NCBI RefSeq assembly: GCF_004962245.1
Contig: NZ_SUHQ01000006.1
Coordinates: 186,001 to 250,000, forward strand
Direction of reading: 5' to 3'
DNA: 64,000 bases
DNA from: Mesorhizobium sp.
GTDB lineage: Bacteria; Pseudomonadota; Alphaproteobacteria; Rhizobiales; Rhizobiaceae
Shown here: piece after piece, positions 34,476 through 43,243 of the stretch
Layout: each line of letters starts with the position of its first letter
Numbering within the stretch: position 1 is the first letter of the stretch
The notes under the pieces: generated by a model
Told to the model about the DNA's origin: nothing
What the model saw: the letters and a program-made list of their open reading frames with translations, nothing else
The model's database searches: none
Position numbers and translations under genes: made by a program

Positions 34476-35870
34476 TCAAGATGTGGCTACGGCAACGAAA
34501 AGCGACTGCCCCTGCCTGTCGATGCGGAACAATAAGGGCTTGTTCTGCTGGCGTGATTTCGCCCATTCCTCTTGGACATCCGATGGCTGTGTCACATTCC
34601 GGTTGTTGGCCGAAACGATCACGTCGCCAGGCCGAAGGCCGTTTGTGGCGGCGAGGCTGTTGGGAGCCACATCCTGCACGAATACGCCTGTAGTGCCCGG
34701 CTGTAGTCGCAGTTGCTGACGCGCCTCATCGGGAATCGGGCTCAGCGACAATCCAAGGCGCGCGTCCGCTGCTTCCGGGTTTGGAACGGCGCTGGTCTGC
34801 ACCTCCTCGTCGTCGCGCTGACCGACGGTCAGGGCTATTTCCTGTTGGCTGCCCCCGCGGTTCCTTGTGAGCGTCGTCTTTGTCCCCGGCTTTTGGCTCG
34901 CAGCCGCGAGCGTCAGATCGTGGACGCTCTGGATGTCCTTGCCGTCAAAGCGCGTAATCACGTCTCCTGCCTGTACGCCTGCCTTCTCCGCCGGACCGCC
35001 AGGTTCGACAGACGCGACCAGCGCGCCCTTGCTACCGGATACGCCAAGCGCTTCGGCGATCGGCGGGGTTATCTCCTGGAGACGCACGCCGATGAAGCCA
35101 CGCTCGATCCTGCCGGTGCGGATCAACTGGTCGACGACGTTGCGAGCAGTGCGGGATGGTATCGCAAAGCCAATCCCTATGCTGCCGCCTGAGGGAGATA
35201 CGATGGCCGTATTGACCCCGATCACTTCGCCGCGCGCGTTGAACAGGGGACCGCCGGAATTGCCCCGATTGATCGAGGCATCCGTCTGGAGAAAGTCGTC
35301 ATAGGGGCCGGCCTGAATGTCGCGCGAACGGGCTGAAAGCACGCCGACGGTGACGCTCCCACCGAGGCCGAACGGACTGCCGATCGCGATCGTCCATGCG
35401 CCGGGCTGTACTGCGTCGGAGTCGCCCCAGGCGGTCGTCGTCATGTTGGGCCGCGGATCGACCTTAAGCACGGCGATGTCGGTTCCCGGATCGCGGCCAA
35501 CCAGCCGGGCGGGCGACGTTTCCTTGTCCGAAAAGACAACGTGGATCTCGGTCGCGTCGGCAACAACATGGTTGTTGGTGACGATATAGCCCTCCGGGTT
35601 GATGACGAAGCCGGAGCCAAGAGCCTCGCGCACCTGCGGTTGCGCCGGTCCGGGGTTACCGAAAGGGCTGAAAAAATCGTCCAATGTCGTCTGGCCCTGG
35701 ATAATCTGTCGGGTGGTTATTGCGACCACGGCCGGTATTTTCTGGCGCACGATCGCTGTGAAATCATTCGGGATTTCCTGAGCTGCGACCGGCGCAAGGC
35801 CGTCGGCCGGGAAGATCAGAACTCCGGCAATAAGGCCGGCGCAGAGCTTTTTGTTCAACACCGGAAACAT
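34476..35870 (-). CDS. degP: Do-family periplasmic serine protease DegP/HtrA
   Basis: 464 residues: signal peptide (LCAGLIAGVLIFPADGLAPV...AAQ), trypsin-like domain with His in GYIVTNNHVVADATEIHVVF, Asp in DPGTDIAVLKVDPRP and Ser in SINRGNSGGPLFNARGEVIG, then two PDZ domains (RGFIGVRLQEITPPIAEALG and ADARLGLSLSPIPDEARQQL). Periplasmic chaperone/protease for misfolded proteins. ATG 35870 has AAGGAG nine bases upstream, better than 35888. One of several DegP paralogs normally found in rhizobia. Confidence 0.93.
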   Translation of the reverse strand: MFPVLNKKLCAGLIAGVLIFPADGLAPVAAQEIPNDFTAIVRQKIPAVVAITTRQIIQGQTTLDDFFSPFGNPGPAQPQVREALGSGFVINPEGYIVTNNHVVADATEIHVVFSDKETSPARLVGRDPGTDIAVLKVDPRPNMTTTAWGDSDAVQPGAWTIAIGSPFGLGGSVTVGVLSARSRDIQAGPYDDFLQTDASINRGNSGGPLFNARGEVIGVNTAIVSPSGGSIGIGFAIPSRTARNVVDQLIRTGRIERGFIGVRLQEITPPIAEALGVSGSKGALVASVEPGGPAEKAGVQAGDVITRFDGKDIQSVHDLTLAAASQKPGTKTTLTRNRGGSQQEIALTVGQRDDEEVQTSAVPNPEAADARLGLSLSPIPDEARQQLRLQPGTTGVFVQDVAPNSLAATNGLRPGDVIVSANNRNVTQPSDVQEEWAKSRQQNKPLLFRIDRQGQSLFVAVATS

Positions 35871-36116
35871 GGTTCGCGACTCCTTCAACGTTCAGTGATC
35901 AAGCGTTCCACAACCTTTTCGTTCCCGTTAGCGAGTTCGAGGGCGTCGGAGCCGTCCGGTTTGCGGCTTTTCGATCCGGGCACCTTCCACTGTTCTATGC
36001 CGGCAATGTCGGCCTCTAAGGCCTCGTCAATGTCGGACCTGCACCGCGATACGAAGCCGTCCGGGAAACCCGGCGCCCGCTTTCGAGACCACGACTTGTC
36101 GCCATGCCGCGCGGCG

Positions 36117-36548
36117 TCAATGCGCTAGCGCCGCCCTTAGCCAAGCGAGGACTCTGTTCCCGTTGATTGTCCGGCGGACCCTGGCGGCAGCCCATCGCGC
36201 TTGCATCGTGGCGCCGACGTGGCAATGGCAGACGATGTCGTGCAACTGCCAGTCACTCACTTCGAAGAAGCGCTTCGCCTCCCCATAGGTGTCGTCTTTC
36301 AAACCCTCGGCGCGCAGCACCGGATCCTCGTAGGCAACGGTGATCGGCGACCCCGCGCCACGCGCCACGGCACGGGCTTCGGGAGTGAGGTATTCGGTGC
36401 CTGTAAGCGCTCCGAGACAGCGCTGTGGATTTTGTTCGAGAAGCTCCGCCCAACGCTCGATCCGCTGCCTTCGAGTCATGGTCGGGTATGTCGCCGAGAG
36501 CTTGACCTCCGCGATTGTCTGCAGTTGGTCGAGTGTCTGGTGTTTCAT
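36117..36548 (-). CDS. Conserved rhizobial-type hypothetical protein
   Basis: 143 residues, soluble. KHQTLDQLQTIAEVKLSATY, MTRRQRIERWAELLEQNPQR and LTPEARAVARGAGSPITVAY are followed by WQLHDIVCHCHVGATMQARW. It has no membrane segment and no family I can name. ATG 36548 has AAGGAG six bases upstream and is preferred over the start at 36620. It sits among stress-type genes (DegP, DUF1236). Confidence 0.65.
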   Translation of the reverse strand: MKHQTLDQLQTIAEVKLSATYPTMTRRQRIERWAELLEQNPQRCLGALTGTEYLTPEARAVARGAGSPITVAYEDPVLRAEGLKDDTYGEAKRFFEVSDWQLHDIVCHCHVGATMQARWAAARVRRTINGNRVLAWLRAALAH

Positions 36549-36765
36549 AGTCGGCTCCTTTCGATCGGTCGAAGCGCCCACGCCCTGGGAAAAAATTATC
36601 GCGCCGTGACGCGCTGACAAGGCCGGTCCTGGCCCGGAATTGGCAATATGAAGGCGCGGGTTGCTTCACGTCACCCAAAGCCGAGGCTACCGTTAGCGAT
36701 GACGCACGCGTTCTTCCGTTGAAGCCCGCCGCTTGCCAAAGTGACGGGCCTTTCAGCGGCAACGG

Positions 36766-37065
36766 TCACCGGATGATTTTGACGATCTTGCGTGTGCCTG
36801 GATCAACGACGACGGTCTGATTATCGACGACAACGTAGCGGTATTCGACGTCGGGCACTTCGTGAAGCTCGACCGTATCGGGCAGCGTTGAGCCTATATT
36901 GAGCTCCACTCCAGGGATTTCCACCGATGCGAGCGGCTGCTTTTCCACATATTCCCTGATGACGGTCTCCTGTTCAGGCGCGATGATCACGTCCTGAGCG
37001 GCAGCGGCGCCGATGTCTGCCAGCAGCAAAAATCCGGCGGCTGCAATGGAAAAATGCGTTCTCAT
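36766..37065 (-). CDS. DUF1236 periplasmic protein
   Basis: 99 residues: signal peptide (RTHFSIAAAGFLLLADIGAA, cleavage near AAAQ), then the DUF1236 pattern: ETVIREYVEKQPLASVEIPG, VELNIGSTLPDTVELHEVPD and the tail VVVDNQTVVVDPGTRKIVKI. AAAGGAG lies before ATG 37065. Exported small protein common in Rhizobiales; function unknown. Confidence 0.88.
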   Translation of the reverse strand: MRTHFSIAAAGFLLLADIGAAAAQDVIIAPEQETVIREYVEKQPLASVEIPGVELNIGSTLPDTVELHEVPDVEYRYVVVDNQTVVVDPGTRKIVKIIR

Positions 37066-37346
37066 GATTGTCTCCTTTCACCATGGTGACCTCTTACGCT
37101 ACGCTGCCTCACTCCATGCGCAGCGGGATCGCACAGTCGGTAAACGCCATCGGATGTGGCTTGTTCCCAACGGAAGCTGCCCGCATGCCGGTTCGCTCAT
37201 TGGCTGGAACAGAATTTTCGGTCCAAAGCAGGCGCCAGGCTGCGGATCACGGCCAATCGATCTGGGACGGGAAGGCAGTGTCTGCTTCGACGGTGTCGGG
37301 CAGGCATGGCGCGGGGGTCGCAAATCTTGCGTGTCGATGCGGTTCG

Positions 37347-37475
37347 TCATGCATCGAGTTCCGGCACCAGCATTATGTTTGCGTGGCGCCGTGGCCATAA
37401 CGGCTGGCCGAACAGAAGGAAGACGCCGCCAACCGTCAGGGCCACCAACAGGAGCGCCACAAGATTGGCGGACAT
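37347..37475 (-). CDS. Small membrane peptide
   Basis: 42 codons: MSANLVALLLVALTVGGVFL is one hydrophobic helix, followed by LFGQPLWPRRHANIMLVPEL, a short basic tail. A GGGGAG directly abuts the ATG, which is too close for a good ribosome-binding site, so the start may be misjudged. No family recognised. Confidence 0.35.
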   Translation of the reverse strand: MSANLVALLLVALTVGGVFLLFGQPLWPRRHANIMLVPELDA

Positions 37476-37715
37476 CTCCCCAGACGCATGAAGACCTCCG
37501 CCTTGCGAACGGCTTACGCGTAAAAGGGCGACCCGTGACCCGCCGATGAATAACTGAAAATCGGATAACCAAGGCGGTCCCGATCTCTGGTTTCCCAGGC
37601 CCTGTTGGCTTCTGCCGGTGGAACAGGAACGCCCTCTTGCGAGTTCATGTTCATCAACGGGCGCATGGGACGTGCCCTTGTAAATGGCGTGTGTGCGCAA
37701 ACAGGGAGAACCACC

Positions 37716-37880
37716 ATGAGCCTCGGCACCATTCTCATCATCATTTTGATCATTGCGTTGCTTGGCGGGTTTAGCGGCTTGGGTGGCGGGCCGTTCTATG
37801 GCACCGGCTACTATGGCGGCGGCGGCCTTGGCCTTGTGTTGCTCATTGTCATTATCTTGGTCCTGCTCGGGCGCATCTAA
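37716..37880 (+). CDS. DUF3309 small membrane protein
   Basis: 54 residues. MSLGTILIIILIIALLGGFS, a Gly/Tyr-rich middle (GPFYGTGYYGGGGLG) and GLVLLIVIILVLLGRI make the two-helix DUF3309 pattern. AGGGAGAA lies before the ATG at 37716; in-frame upstream codons to 37605 are not needed. Function unknown, often induced in stress in rhizobia and relatives (general knowledge). Confidence 0.87.
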   Translation: MSLGTILIIILIIALLGGFSGLGGGPFYGTGYYGGGGLGLVLLIVIILVLLGRI

Positions 37881-37997
37881 GCGCCACCCGCACCGTGCCC
37901 CCCGGATGTCGCGTCGAGCAATGTCGCGGCATCCGGCAGGGGAGATGGTGGCGCACGCAATGAGCCGACGGGAACCTAAATCGCTCAGCCGCATTCT

Positions 37998-39443
37998 ATG
38001 TCCGCACAAATCCACCAGAATGGCGCAGGCAATAGTGTGGACTTCCTTCAACAAGCCGATATAGGCCTTGGAGTTCCGGGTGTTCCCTCTGCCGATCTGT
38101 TGCAGTCGCTGCCCGTTGCCATCTACACCGTCGACAAGCAGGGCCGCATCACCTTCTTCAACGAACCCGCGGCTGAGCTGTGGGGCCGTCGTCCCGTCAT
38201 TGGCCAGGACCAGTGGTGCGGCTCGTGGAAGCTTCGCCAGATCGACGGCCGGCCAATGGCGCATGGCGAATGTCCGATGGCTGTGGCGCTGCGCGAAGGA
38301 CGTGAGGTCTCATGGGACCAGGCGATTGCGGAGCGGCCGGATGGCGAACTCGTTCCGTTCAGGGCTCACCCACGCCTGCTTCGCGACGGAGCGGGCAATG
38401 TTGTCGGTGCCATCAACACGCTGCTCGACCTGCGCAAGCAGACCATGGGCGACGAAGCCCGCATGCGTCTTGCCGCCATCGTGGAATCGTCGATGGACGC
38501 CATCGTCTCGAAGGACATGAACGGCATCATCACCAGTTGGAACGATGCGGCAGAACGCTTGTTCGGCTACACGCCCGCCGAGGCGATCGGCCGCCCGGTG
38601 ACGATCCTCATTCCACCCGATCGGCTCGACGAGGAGGCCTCGATCATCGGTCGCATCCGCCTCGGCGAACGCGTCCCCTCCTATGAGACGATGCGCCTGC
38701 GCAAGGACGGCACCCTCGTTCCGGTTTCGCTCACTATCTCCCCGATCCGCGACGCCATCGGGCGGGTCGTTGGTGCCTCCAAAATCGCGCGCGACATCAG
38801 TTCCCACAAGGAGAGCGAGCGACGCATCCGGCTGCTGATGCGCGAGGTCAACCATCGCGTGAAGAACCAGTATTCGGTGATCATTTCGATGATCCGCGAG
38901 ACCAGCAAGCTGGCGAGCACGCCCGAGGCTTTCCTGGATCAGGTTCGGGAGCGCATCACGGCGCTTTCGGAGTCCCATGATCTCCTGGTCAATGCCGACT
39001 GGGCCGGCGCGACCGTCGGCGATCTGGCCCAAGCTCAGCTCAAGGCCTTCGCAGCGCAGCCCGTCGTGTCGATGTCCGGGCCGATCGTGCTGCTGCAGCC
39101 AAACGCCGTGCAGTATCTCGGCATTGCGTTCCACGAACTCGCCACCAATTCGGCAAAGCATGGGGCCCTGTCCGGCAATGGCGGACATGTCGACATCGAT
39201 TGGGATGTGGTTCCTGCCGGTGACGGCGCCGATATCTTTCGACTGGTCTGGCGTGAGGAGGGCGAGCCGATCCTGGACGCCGTCAGGAGGCGCGGATTCG
39301 GATCCGTCGTCCTCGAGAGAGTGGCGCCGCAGGCACTCAGCGGCAACGGGCGGCTGGTATTCCACGAGCAAGGCGTCACCTGGACGCTTGAGGCGCCGCT
39401 GTACTCCGTCCAGGCATCGCTGAATGATATCGCGGTCGATTGA
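37998..39443 (+). CDS. PAS-PAS HWE-family sensor histidine kinase
   Basis: 481 residues, soluble. PAS 1 about residues 35-145 (LLQSLPVAIYTVDKQGRITF), PAS 2 about 155-275 (VESSMDAIVSKDMNGIITSW, ERLFGYTPAEAIGRPV), then a dimerisation/phospho-acceptor region with LMREVNHRVKNQYSVIISMI (His) and an HWE-type ATPase: GIAFHELATNSAKHGALSGN and FRLVWREEGEPI, which supplies the WxE signature. In Alphaproteobacteria HWE/HisKA_2 kinases often feed the general stress response through PhyR. No partner response regulator lies next to it. Confidence 0.87.
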   Translation: MSAQIHQNGAGNSVDFLQQADIGLGVPGVPSADLLQSLPVAIYTVDKQGRITFFNEPAAELWGRRPVIGQDQWCGSWKLRQIDGRPMAHGECPMAVALREGREVSWDQAIAERPDGELVPFRAHPRLLRDGAGNVVGAINTLLDLRKQTMGDEARMRLAAIVESSMDAIVSKDMNGIITSWNDAAERLFGYTPAEAIGRPVTILIPPDRLDEEASIIGRIRLGERVPSYETMRLRKDGTLVPVSLTISPIRDAIGRVVGASKIARDISSHKESERRIRLLMREVNHRVKNQYSVIISMIRETSKLASTPEAFLDQVRERITALSESHDLLVNADWAGATVGDLAQAQLKAFAAQPVVSMSGPIVLLQPNAVQYLGIAFHELATNSAKHGALSGNGGHVDIDWDVVPAGDGADIFRLVWREEGEPILDAVRRRGFGSVVLERVAPQALSGNGRLVFHEQGVTWTLEAPLYSVQASLNDIAVD

Positions 39444-39567
39444 AGGAATTTCGCTGCAGCGGTGTCCCGCCCGAGCAATTTATGCTGACGCCACCTACTA
39501 CGTTTGGCCCGTTAGGTGAAGAAGGGCGAAACGGCTCTGTCCTCCAGAATATCGAGGGTAGGATTGC

Positions 39568-39813
39568 CTAAAGCCGAGCGATGTTCCCTGATTCAAAAAC
39601 GGCGAGGCTATCGAGTTCCATGGGCACCCCGCAGAACTGGGCCGCTTGCAGCACAAGGCACTCGATGTCTTCCAGCGCGATGTTTTCCGCGAGGTTCCGC
39701 AGCCGAACGGCCTCCGCAACCCCAGTAACATTGACTATCCCGCTGGACCGGGCGGCTGCCCAAACCTGCAAGTCAACGTCGTGGCACAAATGAGCCGAAA
39801 AACCGTTTCTCAT
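39568..39813 (-). CDS. Hypothetical protein
   Basis: 81 residues from ATG 39813 (GAGGG eight bases upstream): RNGFSAHLCHDVDLQVWAAA, RSSGIVNVTGVAEAVRLRNL and LEDIECLVLQAAQFCGVPME. It is soluble, with two Cys. It looks helical with an alternation that could be a small regulator. No family recognised. Convergent with the histidine kinase gene. Confidence 0.5.
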   Translation of the reverse strand: MRNGFSAHLCHDVDLQVWAAARSSGIVNVTGVAEAVRLRNLAENIALEDIECLVLQAAQFCGVPMELDSLAVFESGNIARL

Positions 39814-40075
39814 GGAAAAAACCCTCGCTTTCAGGAGCGGTTTATCCCTCACATTCAGCATGTGCCATATCGGCTCGAATGGCAAGCAGAATTCGAAAAA
39901 TTATGGTATTAAATCAATTAGTTAGCATATCCAGCAGACTGCACTGTCAGTGCCTTCCAGTAACTGTGGGCATTCCGCGTCGACGGCGTATGAGCCGGCC
40001 TTGACGTCCGGTGAGGGGATCCCTAATTTTACTTCAAATTAGATAAATACTAACTTTAAGCGGCTGGAGGCGGAT

Positions 40076-40312
40076 ATGGCCGAACTGGAAAGACCCGAAC
40101 GACTGCAGATCATGCTAACTGGTGACGAATTAGTGGCATTGGAAAACTGGCGCTTCGAAAGGCGCATGCCAAGCCGGTCGGCTGCCGTGAGAGAGTTGCT
40201 GCGGCGCGGTCTCCAAGCGGACGGATTTCTGATGGCAGCACAAGGTGCCAAGTCGCAGGATTTTGGAATTCTGCCCACGTCCGGGATTGTCGATGGATCG
40301 TCCGGCGACTAG
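40076..40312 (+). CDS. Ribbon-helix-helix-like small regulator
   Basis: 78 residues: RPERLQIMLTGDELVALENW then RFERRMPSRSAAVRELLRRG has the strand-helix-helix pattern of ribbon-helix-helix DNA-binding proteins, followed by a flexible tail of about 30 residues. GGAGG lies before ATG 40076. The upstream 190 bases are A/T-rich. No toxin gene accompanies it. Target unknown. Confidence 0.7.
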   Translation: MAELERPERLQIMLTGDELVALENWRFERRMPSRSAAVRELLRRGLQADGFLMAAQGAKSQDFGILPTSGIVDGSSGD

Positions 40313-40377
40313 CCGCCTCGCCAGTGTGGGAGGTTTCTGCAGCCTCGAAACGTTGGACGATCAAGAGAAACTCATCA

Positions 40378-40416
40378 GGAAGCCGGCAACCGACTTCGAG
40401 CCAGTTGCCGGCTTCC
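40378..40416. terminator. Long hairpin between convergent genes
   Basis: GGAAGCCGGCAAC, 13-base loop, GTTGCCGGCTTCC: a perfect 13-base stem placed between the ribbon-helix-helix gene and the isochorismatase-type gene, which converge. There is no strong T tract on either side, so it is a terminator-like structure that may work in both directions. Confidence 0.6.
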
Positions 40417-40433
40417 AATTGCAGCGAAGCTGC

Positions 40434-41042
40434 TCAAGTCCAGGATGACAGGATGGTCTCCATTTCGACTGTTTCGACCTGCTGGGCGAACCGTTGGTGG
40501 TAGACCGTCAGGAGAGCGTCATGCGTTGTGTCCGAGGAACTGCACAGCGCGTCGGTGACCAGAACGACCCGATAGCCGAAATCGATAGCCCCCAACACGG
40601 TGGCCAACACGCAGACATCGGTTTCCCCACCGGTAACAACCAGCGTGTCGACGTGGTGCCTGGACAGGAAAGCCTGGAGCCTGCCCTCCAGCCACGGTGA
40701 GTAGATGTGCTTGTCGATGACGGCTGCCGGCGGACAATGTCGTGCCAGGGAAGGCAGGAGGTCAACCATTTCGGGGTCGAGATTAGCCATCGTCATCGAC
40801 GCCCAGCGCTCGTAGTATCGCTTCCACGCACCAACCCCCTGCCCTGGTTCTTGTGCGGGCAGGAACCGGGTAAAGACGGTTTGCCGGGCCCGCCGTTCGA
40901 CAAGGCTTTCGATCAGAGGCAGGACGCGCTCAATCCACGGCGTCGCCCAAGGCGATGGTGATGCGAACAAGCGTTGCATATCGACGCACAGGTGCACGCA
41001 TGTCTCTGCCAATGGTCCGTACGCCAGTCCCGGCGTCGACAT
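40434..41042 (-). CDS. Isochorismatase-family cysteine hydrolase
   Basis: 202 residues. Catalytic residues of the family: Asp in CVHLCVDMQRLFASPSPWAT, Lys in AAVIDKHIYSPWLEGRLQAF and Cys in VVTGGETDVCVLATVLGAID, with the cis-peptide region preserved. Members hydrolyse amides such as nicotinamide, biuret and N-carbamoylsarcosine; the substrate here is not indicated by neighbours. The ribosome-binding site before ATG 41042 is weak. Confidence 0.88.
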   Translation of the reverse strand: MSTPGLAYGPLAETCVHLCVDMQRLFASPSPWATPWIERVLPLIESLVERRARQTVFTRFLPAQEPGQGVGAWKRYYERWASMTMANLDPEMVDLLPSLARHCPPAAVIDKHIYSPWLEGRLQAFLSRHHVDTLVVTGGETDVCVLATVLGAIDFGYRVVLVTDALCSSSDTTHDALLTVYHQRFAQQVETVEMETILSSWT

Positions 41043-41119
41043 CAGGACATCGACAATGGCGGAGCCATCTCATCGCCCACACGTAATTGACGCCATGGAA
41101 TGAATGAGGAGGCTCCCTT

Positions 41120-41299
41120 GTGCATGAATTCAACCTGTTCGAACGCCCTGCCAACAAACGCGAAGCGTCGTATCTCGTTCCCCGGTGGTCTGAAATCGAC
41201 GATCGGGCTTTGCTGCCTCGGGGCCATAGACACGTGATGACCGTAAGGACAGCAATCGAATGCCTTAAACCGAACGCCGACCAAGGCGAGCTCCGCTGA
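41120..41299 (+). CDS. Small hypothetical protein with strong ribosome-binding site
   Basis: 59 codons from GTG 41120, preceded by GAGGAGG with seven bases of spacing. Protein: HEFNLFERPANKREASYLVP, then RWSEIDDRALLPRGHRHVMT and VRTAIECLKPNADQGEL. It is soluble and charged. It diverges from the isochorismatase-type gene and converges on the DUF763 gene. No family recognised, but the signal and codon usage look genuine. Confidence 0.5.
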   Translation: MHEFNLFERPANKREASYLVPRWSEIDDRALLPRGHRHVMTVRTAIECLKPNADQGELR

Positions 41300-41327
41300 A
41301 TTGCGGCCCGAGCCCCGGTTATCCTTC

Positions 41328-42608
41328 TTACTTGACTTGTTTGACGTCCGCGGGCGCGGACGCCTCGGGTGCGGGCTCCCGGCCGAACACGCTGCGACCG
41401 CCCAGCAGATGCGATTGATCGAACTCTCCGGCGACGATTTCCTTCAGGCTGGGGTCCGTGACATAGCCTTCGACCTGCCGTGACTGGTCGTCCAGCCGCT
41501 TCAAGGCGCCGATTTCTTCGTCGCGCCCAAGCCTGGCCTTGCGGACGGCCGATTTCAGCACATCGATCGTCTCGTCATAGACCTTGAGCGGCACGGGGAA
41601 TGGATGCCTGTCCTTGCCGCCATGCGCCAGCGAGAAGCGCCCGGGGTCGGAAAATCGGCATGGCGCGCCATGCAGCACCTCGGCGACCAGTGCCAGCGCC
41701 CGCACCGTCCGGGCGCCGACACCGGGGACCAGAAGAAGCTCGGAGAAATCGGCGGGGCCACGCTCGGCGGCCGCCGCCATGTTCCCGTGAAGACGACGCA
41801 TGACGACATCGCTTTCGCGAACGTCGTGGTGCGCCGGCATGATCAGGTGCGGCAGCATCGGCTGGTGGTCCAGCGCCTGGTCCGAGGCCTCGGCCGTGCC
41901 GCGCTCCAAAGCGGCCAACTCCCTCAGGATGCGATCCGGTCCAAGGTCCTGCAGGAGCTCCAGCTGCCCCTTGCGCGAAGCGCCGGCGCGGCGGTCGGTC
42001 AGGTTGACGATCTCGCCCTGGTTGGCGCCCTCGATGGCGGCATGCGGCTGGTCGACGAAGCTCTTCAGGCCTTCGGACAGCCAATGATAGCGGCGCGCCA
42101 CCTTACTGTCGCCGTTCATGCCCTGCTGCACCACGACCCAGTCGCCCTCGTCGGTGACGATGAAGCCATGCAGATACAGATCGAAGCCGTCCTGAACGGC
42201 GGCGCTGTCAACCTTGGCGACGAGCCGGCTGGCAGTTGCCAGGGCTGTTCCGTCGAAGCCGACGCGCTCGCCGATGACGGCAAGCTCGTGCGGGGTCTTG
42301 CGTGAATGCGCGCCGCGGCCGCCACACACGTGAATACCGAGTTCGCCGGAGAGCGGAGCCAAACCACGTTTCAAGGCACCGATGACGCTGGTCGTGATGC
42401 CGGATGAATGCCAGTCCATTCCCATGACGGCGCCAAACGACTGGAACCAGAAGGGATGCGCCAACCGGCGCAGCAGCTCCTCGCGACCGTAATGGTGAAT
42501 GATCGCCTCGCACATGACCGCGCCAAGGCGCGTCATGCGGTCGCCGAGCCATTTCGGCACCCGTCCGCCATGAAGCGGAAGATCAGCACTTCCCGATCGC
42601 TGCGCCAA
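41328..42608 (-). CDS. DUF763 protein
   Basis: 426 residues, full length for the family. Begins GSADLPLHGGRVPKWLGDRM, then GAVMGMDWHSSGITTSVIGA, GIHVCGGRGAHSRKTPHELA and HGFIVTDEGDWVVVQQGMNG, all typical of DUF763. Near residue 290 ELLLVPGVGARTVRALALVA looks like a helix-hairpin-helix, hinting at DNA or RNA binding. Function unknown. It lies 3 kb from the Ku genes. The start appears to be a TTG at 42608, because homology begins at the second or third residue. Confidence 0.88.
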   Translation of the reverse strand: MAQRSGSADLPLHGGRVPKWLGDRMTRLGAVMCEAIIHHYGREELLRRLAHPFWFQSFGAVMGMDWHSSGITTSVIGALKRGLAPLSGELGIHVCGGRGAHSRKTPHELAVIGERVGFDGTALATASRLVAKVDSAAVQDGFDLYLHGFIVTDEGDWVVVQQGMNGDSKVARRYHWLSEGLKSFVDQPHAAIEGANQGEIVNLTDRRAGASRKGQLELLQDLGPDRILRELAALERGTAEASDQALDHQPMLPHLIMPAHHDVRESDVVMRRLHGNMAAAAERGPADFSELLLVPGVGARTVRALALVAEVLHGAPCRFSDPGRFSLAHGGKDRHPFPVPLKVYDETIDVLKSAVRKARLGRDEEIGALKRLDDQSRQVEGYVTDPSLKEIVAGEFDQSHLLGGRSVFGREPAPEASAPADVKQVK

Positions 42609-42803
42609 ATCTCGCTGCCTGTTTCCAATGCATGCCTTGCGTTCGACAGATAGGTATCGAAAGCGGTGTGAAGAAGCGATGATACCCGCTTCGAGCTGCC
42701 GATGCCCGATCCGAATCCCGGTGCCAGGCCCGCTCCGGTTCCATCGGCGGCGGAACCTGGCTTGCCGGGAGGGTTATTGCCCAGACCGCGTCGAGTGTTG
42801 GGA

Positions 42804-42983
42804 AATGCCTTCAACCGCCATCCAAAGCATGAATTACGATCCGGCGACCAGGACGCTCTCCGTATGGTTCGTCCCAAGCGCACATCGCTAGACTACGACA
42901 ACGTACCGCCGCGGACCTACGCCGCATTCCGCAAAGCCACGTCAAAAGGCCGGTTCTTCAATGCGTTCATCCGAGATCGGTAG
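42804..42983 (+). pseudogene. KTSC-domain protein with a one-base frameshift
   Basis: PSTAIQSMNYDPATRTLSVW then FVPSAHR in one frame, followed in the next frame by YDNVPPRTYAAFRKATSKGR and FFNAFIRDR. Together these give a complete KTSC domain (about 60 residues, ending KGRFFNxxIRDR). The break is at about 42888, where one base of the expected CGC TAC GAC is missing. It is probably a single-base deletion; an intact copy would be a nucleic-acid-binding-type small protein related to the lysyl-tRNA synthetase C-terminus. Confidence 0.75.
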
Positions 42984-43243
42984 AGGTACCATCTGGTCGA
43001 GCGGAGCCAGCCGGGATGAGATCCGGACGCAATGAAGGATCGGCCGGTCGCCGGCAGTCTCCCCGATGCTTTGCGGATGGCAGGGGCTGCTTGGGACCAG
43101 CATTGTCATAAGTCCAATCCAAGAAGCTTCGAACAAGAAGACGACGCCAAGGGGTCCTGCGTGAGGAATAAATCCAAGTCTCAACGGCCGCTGAAGGATT
43201 TCTAAAGACCTTGCTGCAACGATTGCTGCCGAGAGGCTCAGAC

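Noticed and set aside
37347..38264. 305-codon minus-strand ORF
   Set aside because: Largely antisense to DUF3309 and the histidine kinase; only its last 42 codons look like a possible membrane peptide, listed separately.
38310..39371. 353-codon minus-strand ORF
   Set aside because: Antisense shadow of the HWE histidine kinase.
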